Below, piece after piece: positions 9,367 through 17,976 of a stretch of DNA of 64,000 bases. The stretch's first letter is position 1; each line of letters begins with the position of its first letter. The DNA lies in NCBI RefSeq assembly GCF_002902345.1, contig NZ_PPQB01000010.1, forward strand, positions 60,795 through 124,794, given 5' to 3'. The notes under the pieces were generated by a model. It did not search any database. It had not been told where the DNA came from and saw nothing but the letters and a program-made list of their open reading frames with translations. The DNA comes from Staphylococcus arlettae (GTDB lineage: Bacteria > Bacillota > Bacilli > Staphylococcales > Staphylococcaceae). The translations under genes were made by a program, and so were the position numbers.

Positions 9367-10379
9367 TTGATCCAAAGTTAAAATATAGACAATGGATTAC
9401 TTTAATAGTATTCACTGTATTATTAATAATAACTTGTGCATGGAGTATGACTTCTGGTGAATATAAAATGTCATTCGGAACATTTTTTACAACATTATTT
9501 GGACAAGGTGCTTATACAGATACATTAATATTACTAGAATTTCGTTTGCCTAGAATGATCATTACTATTTTAGCTGGTGCTGCTTTGGCGATGAGTGGTG
9601 CGATCATTCAAAGTGTGACACGTAATCCACTTGCGGAGCCTGGTATTTTAGGGATTAATGCAGGTAGTGGTTTTGTTATTGCACTGTTTATTGTTGTTGG
9701 CCAAGTCAATGCTGATAACTTTATTTATGTATTGCCGATTATTAGTATGATTGGTGGTATTTTAACAGCACTTATTATATTTAGCTTCAGCTACAACAAA
9801 GGAGAAGGGATAACGCCAGCTAGTATGGTGTTAGTAGGTGTTGGTCTAGCTACAGCTCTTGGTGGTGGTTCATTGACGTTAATGTCTAAATTTGATAAAG
9901 ATCAATCTGAATTTATGGCTTCTTGGTTTGCTGGTAATATATGGGGAGATGAATGGTCCTTTGTGCTAGCTTTTGTACCGTGGTTAGTGATTATCATACC
10001 TATATTACTGCTAAAATCGAACGCGTTAAATTTATTAAATACTAGTCAACATATAGCACAAGGTGTGGGTGTTAGAGTAGATAAGGAACGCTTCATATTA
10101 CTTATGTTAGCGGTCGTGCTGTCTTCTGCAGCAGTAGCAGTGGCAGGCGCAATTGGTTTTATTGGTTTAATGGGACCACACATTGCTAAATCTATCGTTG
10201 GTCCAAGACATCAACTATTTTTACCAATTTCAATTGTTATCGGTGCATTTTTATTACTCGTTTCTGATACTATTGGTCAGGTTATCTTACAACCTTCTGG
10301 CATACCAGCTGGTATCGTCGTAGCTATTATTGGAGCACCATACTTCTTATATTTAATGTACAAATCTAAAATGGTTTAA
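9363..10379 (+). CDS. fhuG: Ferric hydroxamate permease subunit
   Basis: The second FecCD-family permease, 338 residues, with the conserved stretch IGFIGLMGPHIAKSIVG near residue 260 that contacts FhuC. It is a diverged paralogue of fhuB. Its ATG overlaps the fhuB stop, and its ribosome-binding site GGGAGG lies within the fhuB end. It is the last gene of the operon, and a terminator follows. Confidence 0.93.
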   Translation: MIDPKLKYRQWITLIVFTVLLIITCAWSMTSGEYKMSFGTFFTTLFGQGAYTDTLILLEFRLPRMIITILAGAALAMSGAIIQSVTRNPLAEPGILGINAGSGFVIALFIVVGQVNADNFIYVLPIISMIGGILTALIIFSFSYNKGEGITPASMVLVGVGLATALGGGSLTLMSKFDKDQSEFMASWFAGNIWGDEWSFVLAFVPWLVIIIPILLLKSNALNLLNTSQHIAQGVGVRVDKERFILLMLAVVLSSAAVAVAGAIGFIGLMGPHIAKSIVGPRHQLFLPISIVIGAFLLLVSDTIGQVILQPSGIPAGIVVAIIGAPYFLYLMYKSKMV

Positions 10380-10382
10380 AAT

Positions 10383-10457
10383 AAAAAGACTAAGTGTATG
10401 TGATAGAAATCTAGTTTTATAAGATTTCAAAATTATATACGTTTAGTCTTTTTTTAA
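10383..10457 (+). terminator. Terminator of fhuCBG
   Basis: AAAAAGACTAA.. pairs with ..TTTAGTCTTTTTTT across a long, imperfect stem-loop. It lies four bases after the fhuG stop. Confidence 0.75.
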
Positions 10458-10535
10458 TTTTAATTATTAGCGTTTGCTGAAAAATGTAGGGTATACTAAG
10501 TGCAAATAGTGTTTAATCTAAAGGGGGAGCTTTAA

Positions 10536-11501
10536 ATGAAAAAGCTAATCAAAGAGAAAACTGACTACTTAGCTGATATGCTTGCTGGCATGAAGATAGC
10601 AAATGATGATATAGATATTATTGCAGATACGGTCGTAGTAAGAAAAAATAAAAAAACTGAAGGAGTTGCTATTGTTTCAGGCGGTGGTAGTGGACATGAA
10701 CCAGCACATGCAGGTTACGTTACAGACGGTATGTTAGATGCTGCAGTATGTGGAGAGATATTTACTTCACCGACACCAGATAAAATATTAAGTGCAATAA
10801 AAGCAGTCGACACTGGTCAAGGTGTATTGTTAATTGTTAAAAATTATGCTGGTGATGTTATGAACTTTGAAATGGCACAAGATATGGCTGCGATGGAAGA
10901 CATTGAGGTTGCCACTGTTATAGTTAAAGATGATGTAGCTGTTGAGGAACCGTCACAACGCAGAGGTGTAGCTGGTACTGTATTGGCACATAAATATGCA
11001 GGATATTTAGCTGAACAAGGCACCGATTTACACTCGTTACAATCTCGAGTACAGACCTTTGTAGATAGTGTTAAAAGTATAGGCATGGCGCTAACACCAC
11101 CTATGGTACCAACTACAGGTCAATATGGATTTGATATTGATGCAGATGAAATAGAACTTGGTATTGGTATTCATGGTGAAAAAGGTTTGTCTAAAGAGCC
11201 TGTTCAACCAGTTGATACTATAGTAAGCCATTTATTACAACCGTTGTTAGCTGAAATAGAGACGGATGATGTTATCGTAATGGTCAATGGCATGGGTGGT
11301 ACACCTATTTCTGAATTAAACATTGTCACAAAATATGTCTCTGAATACTGTGAAGCCAAAAATCTAGCTGTGAAACATTGGCTTGTTGGAGATTATATGA
11401 CGTCACTTGATATGCAAGGTTTTTCAATTACATTGGCACCATATTCAGAAACAGTTTTAACCGCGTTAACGCAAACAACAGCAAGTCGTTACTTTAATTA
11501 A
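10536..11501 (+). CDS. dhaK: Dihydroxyacetone kinase, substrate-binding subunit
   Basis: DhaK binds dihydroxyacetone covalently through a histidine and passes it to DhaL for phosphorylation, giving dihydroxyacetone phosphate for glycolysis. The protein has 321 residues. The glycine-rich GGGSGHEPAHAG stretch lies near residues 49-60, and the substrate histidine should be His213 in GIGIHGEKG. The ATG follows AAAGGGGGAG, a very strong site. It is the first gene of dhaKLM, with no regulator gene next to it. It is cytosolic. Confidence 0.94.
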   Translation: MKKLIKEKTDYLADMLAGMKIANDDIDIIADTVVVRKNKKTEGVAIVSGGGSGHEPAHAGYVTDGMLDAAVCGEIFTSPTPDKILSAIKAVDTGQGVLLIVKNYAGDVMNFEMAQDMAAMEDIEVATVIVKDDVAVEEPSQRRGVAGTVLAHKYAGYLAEQGTDLHSLQSRVQTFVDSVKSIGMALTPPMVPTTGQYGFDIDADEIELGIGIHGEKGLSKEPVQPVDTIVSHLLQPLLAEIETDDVIVMVNGMGGTPISELNIVTKYVSEYCEAKNLAVKHWLVGDYMTSLDMQGFSITLAPYSETVLTALTQTTASRYFN

Positions 11502-11513
11502 GGAGGCAACCCA

Positions 11514-12089
11514 ATGAATGCTGAAACGTTAAAAATGAATTTATTAGCATTAGTTGATACATTTGAAACTCAAGAAGAAAGCTTAACACAATTAGATAGA
11601 GCAATTGGCGATGGAGATCATGGTGTAAATATGCTTCGTGGTTTTCGAGCATTACCTGATAATTTAGATGATTCATCAGTTTCCACTATCTTGAAATCGA
11701 CAGGTATGACGTTAATGTCTCATATCGGAGGAGCTTCTGGGCCTTTATATGGTTTTAGTTTTGTCAAAATGGCACAGGTAGCAGGTGATGAAATTACTCC
11801 GAATAATTTAAGCGAGGTTCTACAAGCATTCTCAGATGCAATAGCACAAAGAGGTAAAGTAGAACTCAATGAGAAAACAATGTTTGACGTAATTGAACGT
11901 GCCAGACTGGCTGTGGACAATGGTGAGTCCATAACATTTGAAAAACTACAAACTTTTGCTGACGATACTAAAGAAATGATTGCTACCAAAGGACGAGCAG
12001 CATACTTTAAAGAGGATTCTAAAGGACATGTGGATCCGGGCGCTCAAAGTAGTGTATATGTTTTAAATGCATTGATTGGAGATGAATAA
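11514..12089 (+). CDS. dhaL: Dihydroxyacetone kinase, nucleotide subunit
   Basis: DhaL carries a tightly bound ADP that is recharged by DhaM, and it transfers the phosphate to DhaK-bound dihydroxyacetone. The 191-residue protein shows the AIGDGDHGVNM motif near residues 30-40, which holds the Mg-ADP aspartates, and GGASGPLYG, the other nucleotide loop. The ATG follows AAGGAGG within the 12-base gap to dhaK. It is the second gene of a tight three-gene operon. Confidence 0.94.
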   Translation: MNAETLKMNLLALVDTFETQEESLTQLDRAIGDGDHGVNMLRGFRALPDNLDDSSVSTILKSTGMTLMSHIGGASGPLYGFSFVKMAQVAGDEITPNNLSEVLQAFSDAIAQRGKVELNEKTMFDVIERARLAVDNGESITFEKLQTFADDTKEMIATKGRAAYFKEDSKGHVDPGAQSSVYVLNALIGDE

Positions 12090-12090
12090 T

Positions 12091-12453
12091 ATGACATCAA
12101 TTATTCTTGTGAGTCATAGTGAAAAGATTGCAGAAGGAACTAAAGATCTATTAAGTCAAATGGCCTCAGGTGTTAATGTAGTAGCTCAAGGTGGTATTAA
12201 TGGTGAAATAGGGACATCTTTTGATGATATTCACCAACTTTTAAATGGCTTAAACGATGATGCGATATGTTTTTATGACATTGGTTCAGCTGAAATGAAT
12301 TTAGATATGGCTATTGAAATGTATAATGGCAAGAACCAGATGATAAAAGTAGATGCCCCGATTGTTGAAGGAAGTTTTACGGCTGCAGTTAAATTATCTG
12401 TTGGAGGCACGTTGGAAGACACAATTGAAGAAGTAAAAAATCATTTCAGTTAA
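12091..12453 (+). CDS. dhaM: Dihydroxyacetone kinase phosphotransferase subunit
   Basis: A 120-residue, single-domain DhaM of the PTS EIIA-mannose fold. It takes phosphate from HPr on His9 (LVSHSEKIAEG) and recharges ADP on DhaL. The longer DhaM of enterobacteria carries extra HPr and EI-like domains, and these are absent here, as is usual in Firmicutes. I start it at the ATG at 12091, one base after the dhaL stop, with GGAG at 12078-12081. The frame can be extended to a TTG at 12076, but that would remove the ribosome-binding site. Confidence 0.92.
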   Translation: MTSIILVSHSEKIAEGTKDLLSQMASGVNVVAQGGINGEIGTSFDDIHQLLNGLNDDAICFYDIGSAEMNLDMAIEMYNGKNQMIKVDAPIVEGSFTAAVKLSVGGTLEDTIEEVKNHFS

Positions 12454-12605
12454 AGATTTTTGTCTATTGCTAGTAGAAAAAGTCTTTAATATAACTTGTG
12501 AAATTAAAATTGTTAAAAAAGTAGTTTCTTAAATGAATATGTACGCGGAATATGGTAAAATAAAAATCAATTGTAAAAAGAATCTGGGTATAGGAGGACA
12601 TTGCC

Positions 12606-13109
12606 ATGCAAGATTTAATAAAGAAACATGTCTTAAGCGGCCAATTCGAGTCAGTTAGAAGATTAATGTCCGAGACAGATTTTATGGAATTTGAAGAAGC
12701 GTATATTTCAAGTGCTCATGAGGTAGAAAGTATCATGTTTTATACTTGTATTTTAGATATGATGAAACATGAAGAAACACCAGAAATGCACGATTTAGCG
12801 TTTTTACTTTTAGTTTACCCCTTGAGTGACCTAGAAGGTGCATTAGATTCAGCGTATTATCATGCAGAATCATCCATAAATCTTTCCGACGGTAAAGAAG
12901 TAAAGAGTTTATTACAAATGTTGTTATTACATGCAGTACCTGAACCAGTCATATCTGATAAAGAAGCATTCGATATCTCAAGAAAAATTTTAAAGCTTGA
13001 TCCCAATAATAGTGTAGCGCGTAATGTCTTAAAAGAAACAGCGAAAAGAATGGATAACGTTGTTGTTGATTTTAATGAACTAAACCGTTCGAGAGTGGCA
13101 GATCAATAA
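12606..13109 (+). CDS. Conserved staphylococcal protein of unknown function
   Basis: A soluble, acidic, mainly helical protein of 167 residues with no signal peptide and no membrane segment. I recognise no domain. The C-terminal part (ILKLDPNNSVARNVLKE, about residues 130-148) resembles a single TPR-like helix pair, and the whole protein may be a helical-repeat fold; that is a guess. The ATG follows AGGAGG. It stands alone, between dhaM and the YkvI-type gene, with its own terminator. Confidence 0.75.
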   Translation: MQDLIKKHVLSGQFESVRRLMSETDFMEFEEAYISSAHEVESIMFYTCILDMMKHEETPEMHDLAFLLLVYPLSDLEGALDSAYYHAESSINLSDGKEVKSLLQMLLLHAVPEPVISDKEAFDISRKILKLDPNNSVARNVLKETAKRMDNVVVDFNELNRSRVADQ

Positions 13110-13127
13110 GTAATATTATAGTGATGA

Positions 13128-13181
13128 TAAAAATATACGCACGTATCGATTTCAGTAGGTACATGCGTATATTTTTATTTT
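13128..13181. terminator. Terminator after the 167-residue protein gene
   Basis: AAAAATATACGCA.. pairs with ..TGCGTATATTTTT, followed by ATTTT. The rest of the gap to 13406 holds the promoter described next and an inverted repeat CAATATTA (13293-13300) / TAATATTG (13329-13336). Confidence 0.8.
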
Positions 13182-13342
13182 GTCAGTAAAGTAATTGTGC
13201 AATGTGTCTTCGAGTATTACAAATTTAAATGTCTGATGAGGTAGAGTACAGCAACGTTTGTAGCGATTTATAGCAGGTGTATTAAAGCCGTCCAATATTA
13301 AATGTTAGTGTTTAAAACTTTAGGGAAGTAATATTGTGTGCG

Positions 13343-13370
13343 TTGCAAAAAAAATATAGTGCGTTATAAT
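13343..13370 (+). promoter_or_regulatory. Likely promoter of the YkvI-family gene
   Basis: TTGCAA (13343-13348) and TATAAT (13365-13370) are separated by 16 bases. The ATG is 37 bases further on, behind AAGGAGG. Confidence 0.55.
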
Positions 13371-13406
13371 ATATCACTATATGACATTTAAGGAGGTATT
13401 TTTTTA

Positions 13407-14474
13407 ATGGGGCTTAACAAAGAAGCCATTAAAATAGGATTTGCCTACGTAGGTATAGTCGTAGGCGCTGGATTTTCAACAGGACAAGAGGTAATGCAAT
13501 TCTTCACGGGATTTGGATTATGGTCCTACATAGGTGTTATTTTATCAGGATTAATATTAGGATTTATTGGGCGCCAAGTTGCCAAGATAGGTACTGCATT
13601 TGACGCTCAAAATCATGAATCTACGTTAGAGTATTTATTTGGCAAGGGACTAAACAAATTTATTGATTATGTACTTATATTTTTCTTGTTTGGTATTTCT
13701 GTAACAATGATTGCAGGTGCAGGATCAACATTTGAAGAAAGCTATGGTATACCAACGTGGTTAGGTGCATTAATCATGATCATTGCAATTTATGTGACTT
13801 TATTAATGGACTTTAACAAGATTGTACGTGCACTTGGTTTCGTAACGCCATTTTTAATTATTTTAGTAGTTATTATCGCGATATTCTATTTATTTAATGG
13901 TTCCATTCCGTTAAATAAAGTGAATGAAACAGTACCAAATGCTAGTCTGTGGAAAGGTATTCTCTATGGTATTAATTATGGTGGCTTAGCGTTTGCAGTT
14001 GGTTTTAGTACAATTGTTGCGATTGGCGGAGATGCATCTAAACGAAGTGTCTCAGGTAGAGGAGCATTATTTGGTGGTATTGTATACACTGTACTGTTAG
14101 CATTGATTAACTTTGCATTGCAGTCAGAGTACCCTATGATTAAAGATGCATCAATTCCTACATTAACATTGGCAAATGAAATTCATCCGTTGATAGGTAT
14201 TGTATTATCTGTCATTATGTTAGCCGTTATGTATAATACTATTTTAGGTTTGATGTATTCATTTGCTGCACGTTTTACAGAACCATACAGTAAAAAATAC
14301 CATATTTTCATTATCGTTATGGTACTCGTAGCATATGGATTAAGCTTTGTTGGCTTTGCTGGTTTAATTAATTTCTTATATCCACTTATGGGAGCTATTG
14401 GATTAATTGTTGTAATATCTGTGTTAATTAAATACGTTATACGTAAAAAACAAAACAAAAAATATATTGCGTAA
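13407..14474 (+). CDS. YkvI family integral membrane protein
   Basis: A 355-residue protein with about ten membrane helices. The N-terminal stretch GAGFSTGQEVMQFF (about 21-34) has the unwound-helix glycine pattern of LeuT-fold transporters such as branched-chain amino acid carriers, and I recognise it as the uncharacterised YkvI family. A role in solute transport is inferred. The ATG lies behind AAGGAGG with eight intervening bases. A good promoter precedes it. It is transcribed towards the esterase gene with about 145 bases between, and I see no terminator there, so read-through is possible. Confidence 0.8.
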   Translation: MGLNKEAIKIGFAYVGIVVGAGFSTGQEVMQFFTGFGLWSYIGVILSGLILGFIGRQVAKIGTAFDAQNHESTLEYLFGKGLNKFIDYVLIFFLFGISVTMIAGAGSTFEESYGIPTWLGALIMIIAIYVTLLMDFNKIVRALGFVTPFLIILVVIIAIFYLFNGSIPLNKVNETVPNASLWKGILYGINYGGLAFAVGFSTIVAIGGDASKRSVSGRGALFGGIVYTVLLALINFALQSEYPMIKDASIPTLTLANEIHPLIGIVLSVIMLAVMYNTILGLMYSFAARFTEPYSKKYHIFIIVMVLVAYGLSFVGFAGLINFLYPLMGAIGLIVVISVLIKYVIRKKQNKKYIA

Positions 14475-14620
14475 AAAGCATATAAAGTGTGCGTTTAGCA
14501 CAGGCTTATTAGTACAAAAAACAGTTAACTGAAGTGAAAAGCAGGCTGTAAATCATTGTTGATTTTACTACATCTAAAATACTAAATGTGATACAATTCA
14601 CCCGAAAGGGAAGGTCAAAC

Positions 14621-15652
14621 ATGAAAAATAAACACAAATGGGTGATTTTAACTACACTTGTAATTATAATAGTGGCCTGTGTAATTGGCCTGCTGTTGAA
14701 AAAACATTTCGAACAGCAACATTCACAAGAAGTTAAAGAAAAGGTACAAATTAATAATAAAAATGTAAATGCGTTTACTAATATTACGTATAGTAAAGGA
14801 TGGCCTAATAGTAGGCTTGATATACTCACACCGACAGATTTAGATCATGATAATAAATTACCAATCGTATTTTGGATGCACGGTGGTGGCTTTATTGCAG
14901 GTGATAAGCAGTATAAAAATCCTTTATTATCAAAAATAGCTGAACAAGGATATATTGTTGTTAATATTAATTATGCATTGGCACCAGACTACAAATATCC
15001 AAATCAACTTCATCAAATTGATCAAGCTATTCAATTTATAAAAAGAAATAAACATGAATTGCCAATCGATTTTGATCAAGTCATATTTGGTGGTGACTCA
15101 GCTGGGGCACAAATGTCTAGTCAATATACAGCAATACAAACTAATGAAAGTTTACGTGATGAAATGAAATTTAAACAACAGTTTGAGGCAGACCAGTTAA
15201 AAGCAGCTATATTTTTTGGTGGTTTTTATGATATGAAGACAGTCAAAGCTACTGAATTCCCAAGGATACAGTTATTTATGGAAAGTTACACAGGCGAGCG
15301 TAAGTGGGAGCAACAATTTAAGAACTTATCTCAAATGTCTACAATTAACCAATTAACTGAAGATTATCCACCGACTTTTTTATCTGTAGGTGATGCAGAT
15401 CCATTTTACAGTCAAAACATTGAATTCTATAAAAAATTAAAACAGGAAGACATTCCTGTTGATAAACTGTTTTATGATGGTAGCCATAAGTTGAGACATC
15501 AATATCAATTCCATTTAGATTTACCAGAATCTAAACAAAATATGAAATCGGTATTGTCATTTCTAAGTAGAAATACGAGCGCATCAGGGGTTGAAACTGA
15601 AGTGAATAGCGAAGATAGTAATCCCAATGGTGTAGACTTAAATCCATATTAA
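14621..15652 (+). CDS. Membrane-anchored alpha/beta hydrolase (esterase/lipase)
   Basis: A 343-residue hydrolase with one N-terminal membrane segment (about 6-26), so the catalytic domain probably faces outside. The oxyanion-hole motif HGGGF is near residue 87 and the nucleophile elbow GGDSAG has Ser160. The likely acid and base are in the DADPF and DGSHKLRH stretches near the C-terminus. This is the pattern of the hormone-sensitive-lipase-like Abhydrolase_3 family. I start at the ATG at 14621 behind AAAGGGAAGG; an upstream extension to 14588 has no ribosome-binding site. The last 25 residues are polar and low in complexity. The substrate is unknown. Confidence 0.85.
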   Translation: MKNKHKWVILTTLVIIIVACVIGLLLKKHFEQQHSQEVKEKVQINNKNVNAFTNITYSKGWPNSRLDILTPTDLDHDNKLPIVFWMHGGGFIAGDKQYKNPLLSKIAEQGYIVVNINYALAPDYKYPNQLHQIDQAIQFIKRNKHELPIDFDQVIFGGDSAGAQMSSQYTAIQTNESLRDEMKFKQQFEADQLKAAIFFGGFYDMKTVKATEFPRIQLFMESYTGERKWEQQFKNLSQMSTINQLTEDYPPTFLSVGDADPFYSQNIEFYKKLKQEDIPVDKLFYDGSHKLRHQYQFHLDLPESKQNMKSVLSFLSRNTSASGVETEVNSEDSNPNGVDLNPY

Positions 15653-15657
15653 GACAG

Positions 15658-15698
15658 AAAAAGACCAGCTAACTAAATCAGTGTTAGCTGGTCTTTTG
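15658..15698. terminator. Bidirectional terminator between esterase and acetyltransferase genes
   Basis: AAAAGACCAGCTAAC (15658-15672) pairs perfectly with GTTAGCTGGTCTTTT (15683-15697), serving two convergent genes. Confidence 0.9.
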
Positions 15699-15742
15699 TT
15701 AGTGTATACTACACATAGGTAAGCATCACTGACTAATCTCCC

Positions 15743-16249
15743 TTAGAGTAGAAGTTTTGCTAAAATATACTGGTTGTAATAACGATCATCTATAAAGAGT
15801 TTATCTTTTAGTTCACCTTCTATTTGATAACCAGTAGACTTAAACATTTCTAAAGCAGTAGTATTTTCAGTGACAACTGCCACTTCAATACGACGGATAT
15901 CATGATTAAGACACCAAGCTTCTACAGCATTTATTAACGCCTGTCCAAGTCCCTTGGCGCGATAATATTTAACGACACCCATGGAAAATTGAGCTTCGTG
16001 ACGTGCGCGTGCTAAGTTCTCTGTCGTAACGGTAGCGAAGCCAACAAGTTCGTCATTATTCTCGGCTACAAAAATGGTATTAGTCGGTGACGTGATAAAA
16101 TGCTCTAGTTTGCTTAATGCATCTGTCGTAGATGGTGCATATTCACCTGGATTATAAAGCATATAATCAGATTCATCATAAATAGTTTTAAGTAAAGTGA
16201 CAAACGGTTGAACATCGTTAATGCCAATTTCTCTTATTTGATGAGCCAT
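15743..16249 (-). CDS. GNAT family N-acetyltransferase
   Basis: A 168-residue acetyltransferase. The acetyl-CoA loop is seen in VVKYYRAKGLGQALINAVEAW (about residues 93-113), a Q/RxxGxG/A-type motif, followed by the family's typical TENTTALEMFKSTGY. It is cytosolic and the acceptor is unknown. Similar proteins acetylate amines or ribosomal N-termini. It is convergent with the esterase gene and divergent from graX, with about 115 bases between. Confidence 0.85.
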   Translation of the reverse strand: MAHQIREIGINDVQPFVTLLKTIYDESDYMLYNPGEYAPSTTDALSKLEHFITSPTNTIFVAENNDELVGFATVTTENLARARHEAQFSMGVVKYYRAKGLGQALINAVEAWCLNHDIRRIEVAVVTENTTALEMFKSTGYQIEGELKDKLFIDDRYYNQYILAKLLL

Positions 16250-16365
16250 GTTTACACGTACCTCATTTCTCTTTAGTTTAGATTCATTATAATATAAATT
16301 AGAATTATAATCTTTAGTTTTTCAAAAAATATACAAAATAATTACAATTATTAAGGAGTGTTTTA

Positions 16366-17283
16366 ATGAAACCAAATGTTTTACTTGCTGGTGTGACAGG
16401 CTATATTGGGAAAAATCTAATACCTGCAATAAAAAATGATGCCCAATTATTCACGCTGTCAAAATACCCGAAAGAGCAAGATATACAAGAGGTAACGTGG
16501 TTGAAAAAAGATATTTATAATTATCATGATGTCGTTGCAGCAATGCAGAACATAGATATAGCAATATTTTATCTTGACCCTACAAAACATTCTGCTAAAC
16601 TCACACAAGCGAGCGCTAAAGATATGAATAGACTCGCCTCTGATAACTTTGGAAGAGCTGCAGCAGCTAACAAAGTACAAAAAATTATTTACATTCCAGG
16701 TAGTATATTTGATAACGAAACGATAGCGAGGTTATCAGCATATGGTGTAACAGTTGAAACTACAGAACATAGAGTTGAAAGGCCAACAGTAGCAGTAGAA
16801 TTACAAGTTTCTAAATATGATGATGTTAGGTCAGCGATGAGTATTCAATTACCTATGCATTGGACATTAGAACAGTTGGTTCAATATTATATTTCATGGA
16901 TAAATCAGACACGAGGTACGTTTATGTATAGTTATCAAGTTAAAGATGACTATATTATTTATCGGAAAAATAAACAGAAGCCGCTATTAGTGCTTCATAA
17001 ACATCAAACCTCTGATGATATTATTACGTTACACTTAGTAGGTGGTACTTTAGTAAAGCCTAATGCCAAAAAGCAAGGGAAATTAGAGTTTCGTAAACTT
17101 AGAGGTACTACAGAAGTAATGGTACATTTGTTTGATTATATACCTAGATTAGTATGGCCAGTCTATTACTTGTGCCAAGCACCTATTCAAAGTTTGATGA
17201 TGCGTGGATTTGAAATTGATTGTCGTATTAAAAATTTCCAAGGTCGCATACAAGCTGGTGAAGATATCAAATACACTAAATAA
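16366..17283 (+). CDS. graX: GraX, auxiliary protein of the GraRS sensing system
   Basis: A 305-residue cytosolic protein with an N-terminal Rossmann nucleotide-binding motif, GVTGYIG (about 9-15), of the NAD-dependent epimerase/dehydratase type. The usual catalytic YxxxK is not evident, so an enzymatic role is doubtful. In S. aureus GraX is needed for GraRS signalling to mprF and dlt, which adjust surface charge against cationic antimicrobial peptides. It has its own upstream region after a divergent gene, a strong AAGGAG site, and is 18 bases before graR. Confidence 0.9.
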   Translation: MKPNVLLAGVTGYIGKNLIPAIKNDAQLFTLSKYPKEQDIQEVTWLKKDIYNYHDVVAAMQNIDIAIFYLDPTKHSAKLTQASAKDMNRLASDNFGRAAAANKVQKIIYIPGSIFDNETIARLSAYGVTVETTEHRVERPTVAVELQVSKYDDVRSAMSIQLPMHWTLEQLVQYYISWINQTRGTFMYSYQVKDDYIIYRKNKQKPLLVLHKHQTSDDIITLHLVGGTLVKPNAKKQGKLEFRKLRGTTEVMVHLFDYIPRLVWPVYYLCQAPIQSLMMRGFEIDCRIKNFQGRIQAGEDIKYTK

Positions 17284-17301
17284 AGAAAGGAGTATTAGAC
17301 G

Positions 17302-17976
17302 TTGAAGATTTTATTAGTAGAGGACGATGAGACGTTGTTTGAGTCTTTAAGTCAAACGCTCCAACAATGGGATTTTGAAGTAGAAGGTATTGCTGATTTT
17401 GACGATGTTATGACTACTGTAGAAGCGGTACAACCAGAAATTATTATTATGGATATTAAATTACCAAAATTTGATGGATTTCATTGGACGAGAAAGATTC
17501 GACAAAACTCTAATGTACCTATAGTATTTTTATCTTCTAAGGATAGCCCAATGGACCAAGTTATGAGTATGGAGCTTGGAGCCGATGATTTTATTCAAAA
17601 GCCGTTTAATACGAACGTCTTAATCGCTAAAATACAAGCAATTTATAGAAGAGTCTATGAATTTGATATTTCAGAGAAAAGTATTTTAATGTGGCAACAA
17701 GCCAAGCTTGATTTAACAAAAGATAGCATTAGTCAGCATGATACTGAGATTTATCTGTCTAAAACAGAAATGATTATATTGTCTATGTTAGTGCGTAAAC
17801 AAAATCAAATTGTGACACGCGATACACTTATAACTGCATTATGGGATGATGAGGCATTCGTCAGTGATAATACTTTAACAGTGAATGTTAATCGATTGCG
17901 AAAAAAATTAGCTGATATTGATATGAATGAGCAAATAGAAACTAAAGTTGGCAGAGGTTATTTAGCACATGGATAA
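17302..17976 (+). CDS. graR: Response regulator GraR (ApsR)
   Basis: An OmpR-family response regulator of 224 residues. The receiver domain has EDD at residues 7-9, the phosphorylation site Asp51 in MDIKLPKFDG, and Lys near 100 in QKPF. A winged-helix DNA-binding domain (about 130-223) follows. In S. aureus it activates mprF, the dlt operon and vraFG. The start is TTG at 17302, seven bases after AAAGGAG. The 3' end overlaps graS by eight bases. Confidence 0.93.
   Translation: MKILLVEDDETLFESLSQTLQQWDFEVEGIADFDDVMTTVEAVQPEIIIMDIKLPKFDGFHWTRKIRQNSNVPIVFLSSKDSPMDQVMSMELGADDFIQKPFNTNVLIAKIQAIYRRVYEFDISEKSILMWQQAKLDLTKDSISQHDTEIYLSKTEMIILSMLVRKQNQIVTRDTLITALWDDEAFVSDNTLTVNVNRLRKKLADIDMNEQIETKVGRGYLAHG

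Noticed and set aside
14509..14829. Cys-rich 106-residue minus-strand frame over the esterase start
   Set aside because: It covers the promoter and signal region of a real gene on the other strand and has no family.
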